This document shows positions 12,752 through 23,130 of a DNA stretch of 64,000 nucleotides, piece after piece. The notes beneath the pieces were generated by a model, which was not told the DNA's origin, did no database searches, and was given only the letters and a program-made list of their open reading frames with translations. Source of the DNA: Lepiota brunneoincarnata (Eukaryota > Basidiomycota > Agaricomycetes > Agaricales > Agaricaceae); NCBI GenBank assembly GCA_023014365.1, contig JAEBUN010000025.1:496001-560000 (forward strand), read 5' to 3'. The position numbers and the translations under genes are program-made. Within the stretch, counting starts at the first letter, position 1. Each line of letters opens with the position of its first letter.

Positions 12752-12954
12752 TGTAAGCATAGCTTACACCAGATGTAACCAAACATGGACACATACTTAG
12801 AATTGATAGATAGATAAATAGGGGTTGATCAAAGATGTAGATTACTTCCTTTTTCTCTTGGAATATTATCTCGAGTCCACCATATTCCATCTCATCTCCA
12901 GTGAATACATGTCCATCCCCTACAGTGAGGGCCACCTCAACAGGTGCCCTTTCA
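12752..12954 (+). repeat. Gypsy C 5' LTR (203 bp)
   Basis: Starts TGTAAGCATAG and ends CCCTTTCA. The partner at 43080-43282 has identical length. Differences such as GCATAG against GTGTAG, and CAACAG against TGATGG, are paired CA/TG transitions. A T-rich stretch follows the LTR, and I see no clear tRNA-type or self-type primer-binding site. Confidence 0.9.
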
Positions 12955-13449
12955 CTTTTTTTTACAGTTCAACTCAAGTTATCAGACAGGACCCAACATG
13001 ACCGGCATAGTTTCAGCCCCACCTCACACATGTATACCCATCCTTGATGCATACATTCACTCAGACACACAACACTCTCTGGTTGTTTCTGTTCCTGGCT
13101 TCTGAAAGTATACATCCCCTCCCTTTTTGATGCATACTCCCACTTTTTCTTGGTTCCTGGTTCTGTCCTCACTGTCAACCCCTGATACTTCTCTGCCTTC
13201 TGTGATCTTGTCTTGCCAAGTGTCTCTCTGCCCCTCTGGACCTCTCACCTCTGGACCTCCCCAAATTCTGTTGTCTCTCTCTACCATTCTGGACCTCTTG
13301 CCTCTGGAGCTCTCATGTATCTCCTCTATAATTACTGTTACTTTTCCTGCCCTCCTTTAATTGCCATTCTGGACAGCTCATCACTGGCATGCCTGCAGAC
13401 TTGTTCTCAGACTTGTTCACAAGCCAAGGATAAGAGTCGTCATCACAGC

Positions 13450-15087
13450 ATGGCACTCCCATACCTGCACCTTTCAGTGCCACCATTGCCCAATAGCTCC
13501 CCTGAACTGCCATGTCAACTGTCACCTTCACCAGGTGACCCCTTTACACCCCCTTCACACTTGCCACAGCCACCACTCTCCTCAACACCATCCCAGCCTT
13601 CCCCTCCACTTGTCACTCATGTAACTTGCACCTGTGCAGTTTCCTCAGACTCTGAAGATGACTGCCCCTGTGGTCCAACTGCAAGGATGGCTGCCAACTC
13701 ATATGATTTTATGCCCTTGGGGCCAGATGAGGCTGATGTGTCCCAGCCAACCTCCACATCCCCCCCAGTCTTGGGCCATGGGAGGGTATCCATTGGATCT
13801 CTGCAATGTTACAACTGTTACTGTCAACAGTACTTTGCTGTGAAAGATATTGCAGCCGCTGACCAAGTTCACAAATTTATTTATCATTTCAACAACAATG
13901 ATGTTTTTACCTGGACTTCTGCTAATCATGCATGGCTGGTGGCCCTGGTGTTCCCTGCCTTCATGACTGAACTGCATAGCAAATTTCTACCAGATGGTTG
14001 GGAAGTATCCCTTGCCAGGGAGATACAACAAAGCCAAGGGGAACTACCTTTTCAACTCTGGGTCTCAAAAATACATACAGCTAACAACCTTCTTGCTGGC
14101 TCCACTGAACAGTTGGATGATGCTGTTCTCTGTAATCATCTCCAGGCAACCATGAACCATGAACTCCATATCCACTATGACAACTTCTGCCTTCATGAGG
14201 ACTTTGACCTTGTTGCTGACCTTGACCAATGGGCTCAACAGGTCATTCCCATTGCCAAGAACTTGGAGGAGGAATGGCATGTCTGCAGCTCTGCATGGGT
14301 ACATGCAATGACTGCAGCTGGGCATGGTGCACAGACCACTTCCTTTCCTGCTTCCTTTCCCATGTTGTGCCCTGCCACATCATCCAGGCCTGCCCTTCTT
14401 GCTCACTCTGTTTCAAACAATCATACATTCCAACCAAATTCTGCTTCCACCAACACTTGCTCAGGCTGTCCCACCACTGGTGGTTGCCCATACCCCCCAC
14501 TGTCCACACTTTACAATATGCTCCCCAACTACATTCCTCACCCTCCTTCACTCACTGAAGATGCCTGTCATTTCCTCATTGAACACAAGGGTTGCTTCTG
14601 TTGCAGAACTGTATATGCAGATCATCTCTCATCTGCCTGCAACCTGGAGCAGAATATCTGTGCAGAAAACTGGTTGAAGCAATGGTCTGACAATGAGCTT
14701 GTAGGACTCCATCACCAGTGGTTTGCAAACTGTTCCACACAGGTGGCCACTGCTTCAACATTTGCTTCCGAAATTGTCACAGCTAGCATTGAGGAGCTTG
14801 ATGCTAAATTCCAAGCTGCTCAGCTCCTGGAGTTCCTAGATGGTTCTGTTGATGTGCCTGTTGGTAATGCTCCCTCCCAGCCCAATGCTATGTGGTCTGA
14901 GGATGCTACCTTCACCGGTGCGGTTATGTATGATGATGAACACTTCCCTTCGTGCATGTTGGAACCTGAAGATGATGATGAGTACATCCCACCCACATCC
15001 ACACCCCCCCCCACATTCCCACCTTCTTTGGCCCTGCCTTGTGCAGGGGCCTTCTGCCCCTTCTGCATGTGCTCATGCACTTATTGA
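13450..15087 (+). pseudogene. gag: Gypsy C gag (degenerate)
   Basis: An open frame of about 545 codons from the ATG at 13450; the frame is open further upstream, to 13213. It has a Pro/Ser-rich N-terminus, then a helical capsid-like region of retrotransposon gag type around 13840-14280 (residues about 130-275). A Cys/His cluster HKGCFCC...CNL near 14585-14650 replaces a normal CCHC knuckle. The frame ends at 15087 and the protease continues in another frame. The role inferred from position is the structural particle protein. It keeps a long frame, but adjoining pol parts carry stops, so it is unlikely to be functional. Confidence 0.7.
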
Positions 15088-16528
15088 CCATGGGTGCCCC
15101 ACAGTTCTGATTTTGAGTAAACTTGCTGATGGTCTCCAGCTTCGATGTCTCAAATCAAATTTGCCAACATCACTTGGAGGGGTTGGTGGTGGTGTACTCT
15201 CATGTACCAATTATGTATGTTAAACTGCATGTCTGTTCGATTGACAAAACATGGACAGCTTGCACTACCCAGGCCCTTGTTGTTCCCAATCTTCACTTTG
15301 ACCTTATCCTGGGCCTTGAGTGGTTGAGTGCAAACAAGATCATTACCAATATGGTGATGGGTGACATCTTCACAAAAGATTCGGATTACATTCTCATTGA
15401 TGGGAGGTGTATGGTACCTCTTCCCCCTTCCTACATTCCCTCACCATCAGCAACAGCCTCCCACCTTGACTTACATCATGCACCCCCATCTATGGTGAGA
15501 GATCAGCGTCTTGGTATGGGAAACTCCACTCACAAACAGATGAAGAAAGTTTGTGTTGAGATTGGCCAATGCATACCAAAAATTTGCCCAAGAAAACCCC
15601 CCCCTTATTAACATTCACACTGATCAGGAACAGAGTAGCCAGTCTTGCTGCATGCCTGTCTCATGAGCGATGGCTCACCGATGCTGACTTGCAGCTGATT
15701 CCTGGATTCATCGCCAGACTCATATCATACAGAAGCCTTGAATAATGCTAATGCTTCATTGAAGGCTGAATTCCATGATCTTTTCCCTGCCACCCTCCCC
15801 CATGTCACCTTGCTGCCCAATGATGTTCACCACCACATTATTGTCACTGCAGCAGAAAAGATTTGTGTCACCAGAGAATACTCATGTCCCCGTAAGTGGC
15901 AAGAAGCGTGGCAGCAATTGATAGATGAACATCTTGGGGCAGGCCATATCAGGCCATCCTCATTACCCTTTGCTGCGCCCTTGTTTCTGGTGGCCAAGTC
16001 TGACCTGAACTCAGTGCCACGCTGGGTTATTGATTACCAATGACTGAACACCTTCACAATTCCTGATCACTTTCCCCTCCCACACATCGATGACATCCTC
16101 TCTGACTGTGCAAAGGGCAAGATCTGGGCAAAGACTGACATGCCAAATGCATTCTTCCAGATGCATATGCATCCGGATGATATCAAGTATACAGCATGTT
16201 GTATGCCTTTTGGTCTCTATGAGTGGACTGTGATGCCCATGGGCCTGCATAATTCTCCCTCAACACAACAACGCTGTGTTACAACCACCCTCTGGCACCT
16301 CATTGGCAGGATCTGTCATATCTACCTTGACAATATCATAATATGATCATCGTCCTTTGAGGAACATATCAACAATGGGCACACTGTCCTAGCAGCCCTG
16401 CATGCCAACAAACTCCTATGCTCCATGAAGAAATCCCAGCTCTTTTGTGACGAGGTTGTCTTTCTTGGCCATCGTATTTCACGTAATGGAATAGAGGCAG
16501 ACCCATCCAAAGTCTCCAAGATCCTATC
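15060..16528 (+). pseudogene. pol: Gypsy C protease-RT part of pol (degenerate)
   Basis: Protease-like remains start at ALIDHGCPTVLI near 15075, where a retropepsin would have ALIDxGSPT; they continue in a shifted frame to 15611. RT follows from 15738: a PLPHIDDIL motif, then the fingers and palm, and YLDN near 16325-16336 where the catalytic motif should be YLDD. Stops after WVIDYQ (about 16041) and after NIII are TGA. The first fits CGA (Arg) changed to TGA. The frame runs to KILS and is cut at 16528 by Copia D. With one CTATC kept it continues at 21523 as W-P-H-P. Confidence 0.85.
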
Positions 16529-16811
16529 TGTAGGAATTTTACAAGCCAGTGGACAGTTGATGCAACGTCGGCTGGACTCTCTCATTAGTCTCTATTTGGA
16601 CATGGACCCTACTTGTGCAAATTGCAATCTTGCAATTTATTTACTATTTTATTTCTATTTCCATTCAGTAAAACTTTGGTTACCTGGCATATGGACATGT
16701 AGCTAGGCTTTCCTCAGCACTTGTGCGTATAACGAGTGACTGAGGTGAGCATCCACGTTTATATCCACTATACTTATGTTAAGCTTATGTTTGTAGCTTT
16801 ATATTCTTACA
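16529..16811 (+). repeat. Copia D 5' LTR (283 bp)
   Basis: Matches 21235-21517 end to end. Examples of paired transitions are TTGATGCAACG here against TCAACGTGACA there, and TGTGCAAATTGC against TGCACAAATCAC. All are explained by an ancestral CG mutated on opposite strands. Confidence 0.93.
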
Positions 16812-16884
16812 GGTTAGCTAATATATAGTACTTATGCATATAACGAGTGACTGAGCTTTATATTCTTACAGGTTATGGGCCCCA
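16812..16884 (+). other. 59-bp partial LTR duplication followed by primer-binding site
   Basis: Bases 16812-16870 repeat parts of the LTR end: the ATATAACGAGTGACTGAG block and a second TTTATATTCTTACA. The GGTGAGCATCC section is missing. The element's likely primer site, GGTTATGGGCCCCA, starts at 16871, directly after the second LTR-like end. It is complementary to the anticodon-arm region of an initiator tRNA-Met, since its complement contains CAT. That is the known half-tRNA priming style of copia elements. The tRNA match is from general knowledge and was not aligned here. Confidence 0.6.
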
Positions 16885-16904
16885 ACCATTGCTAAATCTA
16901 CACA

Positions 16905-18098
16905 ATGAGCTCCGCAACATCAGAGATCCTCCCTTCCTCCATTCCAAAACTTGACCTGGCAGGATCAAACTGGGCTATCTTCATGCTCAGGTTCGAAGCA
17001 GCCATCCAGGGCAAAAGGGCTCTGGGGCCATTTTGATGGTGCTGAGACATGCCCCCAGCTGCCAGACATGACAGCTGCTGCCACGACCACACAGGGACAG
17101 ACTCCCACCACAACCCCATCGCCTATCACAGCCAAAATGGTTGAGAAGTGGGACCATGATGAATGCGTCACACGTGCCCTACTCATCCAGCGGTTGCCCG
17201 ACTCTACCCTTATGATTGTCGCCCGTGTAATCACTGTCAAAACATGTGGGACCAGGTGAAACAGGAATACACCTATAAGGGTGCCTTCTCACAGGCACAA
17301 CTGCGATGCAAGTTCATGGCAGCACAGTGCCCTGAACGTGGAGATGTCCAAGCCTTCCTACATGATTTATGTGCAAAACGCATCGAGCTGTCAACAGTCA
17401 GAATCACCATCAGTGATGATGACTACAGAAGCATGGTCATAGGTTCCCTACCTCACTGGTTGGCATCATATGCCTCAGCACAACTATCCTTTGCTTGTGT
17501 CCATGCTGCCCCTTCCTTCACAATAGACCCTGAAATCTTGATCATCCTGATCTGTGATGAGTGGGACCGATGTCGAAGCAACAAACCAAAGGGTCCTACC
17601 AAAAATGATGGTGATGAAGCCATGAATGTCAAGGGAGGCAGTCAGAAGAGTTTAGGAAAGAGGAACTTCAAAAAGGGGAAGTGCCACAACTGTGGAATCC
17701 CAGGCCATTACACCTATGAGTGTTGCAAACCAAAGAAAGAAGGGGGAGCAGAAAAGTCAGCACCTGAAGCTTCAAAAAAGGAAGCACCCAAACCTAAACC
17801 AGCAAGTGTAAATGCAGTCATGGATGACTTTGAGGATAAAGCCCTGATAGTGGAAATGGATGATGAGATTGAGATCATGGATGACAATGCCAACTGGGGC
17901 ATCCCAATTGTTGCTACAATAGAAGTAAGCAAATTAGAAGAAGATCTCCCTGATTTCAAAGAGACAGACCTACTAGAAGAGGTCTACGCCACCTCTGAAG
18001 ACAACGAAGTCTTCACAGGGCAGGTTCAAGAACAGAATCTCCATATGCACATCGAATTATTCAATTCAGGGACATCCAGGCATATCTCACCATATTGA
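16905..18098 (+). pseudogene. gag: Copia D gag with zinc knuckle (frameshifted)
   Basis: ATG at 16905 opens the frame MSSATSEILPSSIPKLD, which fits a copia gag N-terminus. Near 17025 it meets a stop, and the similarity shifts frame (WGHFDGAE). From 17163 an open frame runs to 18098 and contains the CCHC knuckle C-HN-C-GIPG-H-YTYE-C near 17690-17735. The retropepsin begins at the end of this frame with FNSGTS in place of the expected DSG(A/T). The Asp-to-Asn change would remove the catalytic residue. It ends in TGA where Arg is likely (Y-stop-DAF). Confidence 0.85.
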
Positions 18099-21000
18099 GA
18101 TGCCTTCATAAAACTGCAGAGCATCCCCCCTCAACCCCTAAAGGCTGCCAATAAACAGAGTTTCAGTGCCATTGGGATTGGCAATATAATCCTTGACTTA
18201 CCAAATGGCAGTACCACCTTGAAACTGCATTTATCCAATGTCCTGTACTCACCTGAGGCTGGGTACACCCTCATATCCATTGGACAACTTGATAAAGCTG
18301 GATATATTGTCACATTTGCGAATGGCAGATGTATTATTCATGAACCAGGTGGAAACAAAATAGCCGAGATCCCACAAAACCAAGCCGCCCTGTATAAACA
18401 TGTCAGGAAAGGAGAAATTGCAGTGAATGCTGTCTGTGAGACACTCACTCTCAATGAGATGCATTGACGGCTTGGCCACATTGCACCAGCAGCTGTGAAA
18501 AGACTCCTACATGAAGGAATGGTGATCGGTTTATGACTAGACTCCAATGGAGACACACACCTGTCCTACAATTCATGTATATTCGCAAAATCAACACAGC
18601 AGCCAATTGCAAAGGCTCAGCAAGGCACAGGGGCAACTAGCTTTGCCCAGGAAATACACTCCAATGTGTGGGGACCTGCCAAAACAGAGTCACAAAGGGG
18701 ACATAAATACTATGTTACCTTTACTGATGATTATTCTTGATGGACACATGTGGATTTCCTGTCAAATAAATTTGACACCTTTGACGCATACAAATGGTAT
18801 GAGGCATGGTGCGAGACACAGTTCCAAGCTTGCGTGAAGGCCCTACATCCGGACAGAGGTGGAGAGTACACTGGAAATGATTTTCAGCAGTATCTCAGAT
18901 CACGAGGCACAGAAATCAAGCTCACCATGCATGATACTCCCCAGCACAATGGAATAGCCAAACATTGTAATCGCACCATCATGGAATGATTCCGAGCCAT
19001 GAACCACATTGCTTGTCTCCCAGAATACCTGTGGCCTGAAGGAGTTTGCCATGTTGTGTGGCTAATGAACAGAACAGGGACAAAAGCGATTGCAGGGACA
19101 ATGCCCTATGAGGTCCTGTACAGCAAGAAGCCAGATCTTTAAGCAGTACGCAAATGGGGAGAGGAATGCTGGGTGCACGAGCCAGGGGTAAATAAAATGG
19201 CTGACCATGCTAAAAAGGGCCGGTGGCTGGGTTTCAACCCAGAAAGCAATGGCATGCAAGTCTGGATACCTGCCACAGGTGCCATGAGGGTAGAACGAAA
19301 CATCTGTTTCAGAAAGGAGGCAAATCTCAAGGGGGAGAATATGCCAATCAGCCAGATTTGCAGTGAGCAACCACTCACCATACACCAGACCACCATACAA
19401 CCCTCAAGTCAGCCACAAACAAGTGCCAAAACCCCTAGCAAGCCACTAGAGGTCCCAACAAACCCCCCAGAGTCAGTAGTACAACTGCCAACAAAGACAT
19501 ACAACTAGGACCTGCCCCAGAGTGACCATCCATAACATATCCACATGCCAAGCCAAAAAGCTTGCAAAATCCTTGAGGGAACAGCCATAACAATGGCTGA
19601 GGAGCTAGATTGGGAGGACGTGCATGCCCTAGCAGCCAAAATGGAGTCCATTGAGGCATTGGAACTAGGAAGCCTCAAAGAGGCTAGAGAATGAGTGGAC
19701 TGGCCACTATGGGAGAGCACAATAAAGGAGGAGTTAGCTACCCTCAAAGCTGCAGGGACATGGGAACTAGTGGACACACCACCTGGCATAAATCAAGTGG
19801 GCTTGAAGTGGGTTTTTCAAGCCAAGAAGGATCCAGCTGGCAATGTTGTCAAGTACAAGGCCAGGCTTGTCACGCAAGGATTTTCACAGGTGCCTGGAGT
19901 AGATTACTTCAACACATTCGCTCCAGTAGCACGTCTGGCATCAATTCAGGCAGTGCTGGCCATCGCAGCAGCAAGGGACATGGAGTTGCACCAGATAGAC
20001 ATAAAGGGTGCTTACCTAAATAGTCAGCTGAACAACAACAAAGTTGTCTACATGTCACAGCCTCCTGGTTACTGTGATCCCCTACATCCTCACAAGCTCT
20101 GCCACCTCCGAAAAACTCTTTATGGGCTCAAACAATCTGGCCGACAATGGTATCAAAAATTATGCAAGATCCTGGTGGATAATCTCAGCTTCACAAGATG
20201 TGAAGTTGATCAGAGTGTGTTTTTTAAAGATACACCTCCCGATCTTACCATCATTCTAGTCCATGTCAATGACTGCACACTGGCAGCCACTACAATTGCT
20301 CTAGTTGCCTGGACAAAGTCTGGAATATCCAGCTTTGTTGAAATTTTGGACTTAGGAGAGCTGCACTGGCTCTTAGGCATCGAGATCAAATGAGACCACA
20401 CAAACCGAAATATTTTCATGTCCCAGCAATCCTACATCGATGCCTTGCTTCGTCGCTTCAGTTTGGAAGACGCCAAACCACTCAGTGTGCCTATGGACCC
20501 ATCCACCCACATTACGGTCAACACAGCACCAAAATCAACAGCCAAAATTGCTCAGATGGCCCAAGTTCCTTATCAGGAAGCTGTGGGCACCCTCATGTAT
20601 GCTGCCCTAGGCACTCATCCCAACATCGTGTACACCATCCAACACCTCTCCTGCTATCTGAAAAACCCAGGTGAGGCTCACTGGGATGCTGTCAAACACA
20701 TTTTTTGTTACCTCAAAGGCACTCAAGAACTTTGGCTCACTTATGGAGGCCATGGCCAAGATCTTACAGGGTACAGTGATGCAGATGGCAACATGGCTGA
20801 GGACCATTGCACTACATCTGGTTATGCGCTCATTATCAATGGAGGGGCTGTTTCCTGGAGTGTGAAATGGCAGGAGATAGTCACTCTATCAACAACAGAA
20901 TCTGAGTACGTAGCAGCAACCCATGCAGCTAAAGAGATTCTTTGGCTGTGCTCCCTTATTTTGCAGGTTTTCGGCACCCCCCTTCCCACCACCACTCTCT

Positions 21001-21210
21001 TCTCATACAACCAGTCCGCGATTGTGCTTGCAAAGGACCATCAATATCATGTGAGAATGAAACACATTGACATTTGGTATCATTTTATTTGATGGATCAT
21101 TGAGGAAGGAAAATTAAGGCTAATCTATTGCCCTACCAAAGAAATGGTTGCTGACATTTTTACGAAGGCTCTCATGTCACCGAAGGTCAAGCATTTTGCT
21201 TGAGAACTCA
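18099..21210 (+). pseudogene. pol: Copia D integrase-RT-RNase H (many stops)
   Basis: After the protease remnant comes a GAG-pre-integrase LGH motif at about 18469. Then come integrase landmarks: TDDYS near 18725, HPDRGGEY near 18847 and QHNGIAK near 18940, where E is expected for K. Next are the copia RT (WVFQAKKD, QIDIKGAYLN) with HVND near 20262-20273 in place of YVDD, and RNase H (YSDAD, TTESEYVA). Stops lie near 18465, 18534, 18738, 18987, 19139, 19506, 20391, 21090 and 21201, and most are TGA replacing an expected Arg. The protein would have been a normal full-length copia polyprotein. Confidence 0.92.
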
Positions 21211-21234
21211 GCCTGTCCTTGGCTTGAGGGGGAG

Positions 21235-21517
21235 TGTAGGAATTTTACAAGCCAGTGGACAGTCAACGTGACATCAGCTGGACTCTCTCATTAGTCTCTA
21301 TTTGGACATGGACCCTACTTGCACAAATCACAATCTCACAATTTATTTACTATTTTATTTCTATTCCCATTCAGTAAAACTTCAGTTACCTGGCATATGG
21401 ACATGTAGCTAGGCTTTCCTCAGTACTCGTGCATATAACGAGTGACTGAGGTGAGCATCCACATTTACATCCACTATACTTATGTTAAGCTTATGTTTGT
21501 AGCTTTATATTCTTACA
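21235..21517 (+). repeat. Copia D 3' LTR with polypurine tract before it
   Basis: 283 bp, TG...CA. The run GAGGGGGAG at 21226-21234 directly precedes it and serves as polypurine tract for plus-strand priming. The 3' TSD copy CTATC is at 21518-21522. Confidence 0.93.
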
Positions 21518-21522
21518 CTATC

Positions 21523-21979
21523 CTGGCCACACCCATGCAACATGACAGAAGTGCGGCATTTTCTTGGTCTGGTAAAGTTTGTTGCACATTTTCTGCCTGA
21601 CCTTGCCAAATACACCCATACTCTCTATCCACTGATGACAAAAGCTGCAGACATGTTGTTCCCGCAGTGGTCATCATCACATCAGGCTGCCTTCAATGCC
21701 ATCAAGGAACTTGTAACCAGTTGCTGGTGCTTGATGACAATAGACCATGACAACCCTGGGAACAACAAAATTTTTGTTATCTGCAATGCCAGCAACTGTG
21801 GGACCAGCGCTGTGCTCAGCTGGGGCCCCTCATGGAAGGATTCCTGTCCAGTGGCCTTTGACTCTCAGCAATATCATGGTGCAGAGTGCCATTATCCCAC
21901 ACACAAGCAAGAGCTGCTGGCCATTATCCGTGCGCTTTGCAAGTGGCAGTCAGACCTCGTTGGCATGCATTTTGAAGTA
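21523..21979 (+). pseudogene. pol: Gypsy C pol continued: RT connection and RNase H, first part
   Basis: The frame resumes as WPHPCNMTEVRHFLGLV, the usual thumb/connection motif of Ty3 RT (xFLGxxxFxxxF). It goes on into RNase H up to GMHFEV at 21979. It is open without stops over this part. The Tc1 element begins at the next base after the target TA at 21978-21979. The frame continues exactly at 40379 with YTDHKTLLNF, where TDHK is a Ty3 RNase H landmark. Confidence 0.9.
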
Positions 21980-22190
21980 CAGTGACCTACAAAACTGTTC
22001 CAATGTTTTGTACTTTTGACTTAAAGTAGTAATAGCTCAGTAAATAAAATAGCCATATTTGTGAATATATTTATAAACATAGCCAAATATGTCATATCTG
22101 ACTCTGCAAAGTTGCGTCATGTAATACTTCCAAATTAGGCAATTATGAATTTTGTAATCATTTTAAGTCATTGGAACAGTTTTGTCAATG
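21980..22190. repeat. Tc1 E left terminal inverted repeat (211 bp)
   Basis: Pairs with 40168-40378. The 17-mer ACAAAACTGTTCCAATG at 21989-22005 recurs inverted at 22169-22185, so each terminal repeat has an outer and an inner copy of the likely transposase-binding site, facing each other. The long form recalls the IR/DR ends of some Tc1 elements, but there the inner site is a direct repeat. Confidence 0.93.
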
Positions 22191-22219
22191 ACATATTATA
22201 CTAGGCTATCCTATTATTT

Positions 22220-22338
22220 CTAGTACTTAGAGTAGCCCTCCCTGGCTTTGAGTACAGCTGCTACTTTTCTAGGCATACTTTCAATTAACTTCTGACACTC
22301 AGAAGCTGGAATAGCATCCCACTCCTTTTCTACCCTCT
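22220..22338 (-). pseudogene. Tc1 transposase, C-terminal piece
   Basis: Read on the minus strand this gives VEKEWDAIPASECQKLIESM and then MPRKVAAVLKAREGYSKY before a TAG stop. That is the usual end of Tc1 transposases (W-x-xIP, SMPxR, G-xTKY-like). It joins the middle piece at 38423 across Gypsy A when one copy of the CCTCT duplication is removed: ELWQR then VEKEW, with no loss of frame. Confidence 0.93.
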
Positions 22339-22999
22339 TGTTAGAGCCGGTGCGGGTCGGGACCGAAGCGGAGGGTCGGGGTGGTATCCTTGGTATAAGG
22401 TAACCGGGGGACAGGGCGAAGTCAGTACGTAGACTTCGGGACCGAGGCGGAGTACGTCGGGCGGGGGGTTGGACTTGCGGCCTCAGCTTATGTGCTGTGC
22501 CCTCCTACTGTCCTAGTCCGTATTTCAGGAAGTCGGAGCCGAAGCAGAGCGAGGCAGAAGAGAGGAGAGGATAGGGAACAGGGAGCTGGTCTGCTGCTCG
22601 ATTCGATTATCAGACTGAGGAGTACAAGCCAAGTACCTATGGTATATATACTACTGGCCTTATGAACTATGACTCGTACTGACTACGTGCAGAGCGAAGC
22701 GGAGACCGATCTAGTTACAAACGGATTATGAACGGATTACGAATGGAATGGAAATGGGTACAGGTATGGAGACTAATAACGTATCTTGACTACGGACGGG
22801 AAATGGAGACGGGGGTATGAGACACCAAGGGTCAGGTGACCACGGCACGTGTGGAGGTGGTCGCATGATCGGGGCAGTGGGTTGCGGTCGGAGCAGGTCG
22901 GGGCCGAGTCGGAGGGCAGAGGGTTGTTGTGTGGAACACACGTGGAGTCGAGAAGCCGAAGTTTAAATGATTAGACTCTGAGTTGGCATGGATATGACA
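22339..22999 (-). repeat. Gypsy A 3' LTR (661 bp)
   Basis: Plus-strand ends are TGTTAGAGCC and GGATATGACA. It is the downstream LTR in the gag-pol direction. Promoter elements match those described for the right copy. From its inner side the antisense gene is read into the element. Confidence 0.95.
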
Positions 23000-23012
23000 G
23001 TGCCCCCCCTTT
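23000..23012 (-). other. Gypsy A polypurine tract
   Basis: On the minus strand AAAGGGGGGGCAC lies directly before the 3' LTR, the position and composition of a plus-strand primer. It fixes the gag-pol direction of the element as minus. Confidence 0.85.
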
Positions 23013-23074
23013 AGGGCCGAGCCTCGAGGCCCAAGGCGGTCTAGGCCGGGGCCCATCGGAAAGTTCCGGCAGGG

Positions 23075-23080
23075 TATAAA
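23075..23080 (+). promoter_or_regulatory. TATA box of the antisense gene
   Basis: TATAAA followed by AACGG lies 56 nt before the ATG at 23131 and just inside the 3' LTR. It is a good fit for a dedicated promoter of the antisense gene rather than read-through from the LTR. Confidence 0.6.
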
Positions 23081-23130
23081 AACGGTGAACTGGTTCGATT
23101 CCAAAAAACACAACTTGACCTCTTACTCCC

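Larger units (their letters stand above)
16529..21517 (+). mobile_element. Copia D, degenerate Ty1/copia retrotransposon inserted in Gypsy C
   Basis: Two 283-bp LTRs (16529-16811 and 21235-21517) start TGTAGGAATTTT and end TATTCTTACA. The target duplication CTATC is at 16524-16528 and 21518-21522. The domain order is gag with zinc knuckle, protease, integrase, RT and RNase H, which defines Copia. A polypurine tract ends at 21234. Most of the stops I located in gag-pol are TGA, and many sit where Arg (CGA) is expected. Many LTR differences are CA against TG. The element is old and inactive. Confidence 0.95.

Noticed and set aside
12955..12975. Self-priming site for Gypsy C
   Set aside because: The T-rich sequence after the 5' LTR has no convincing complement downstream of a TATA box in the 203-bp LTR; decay may have erased it.
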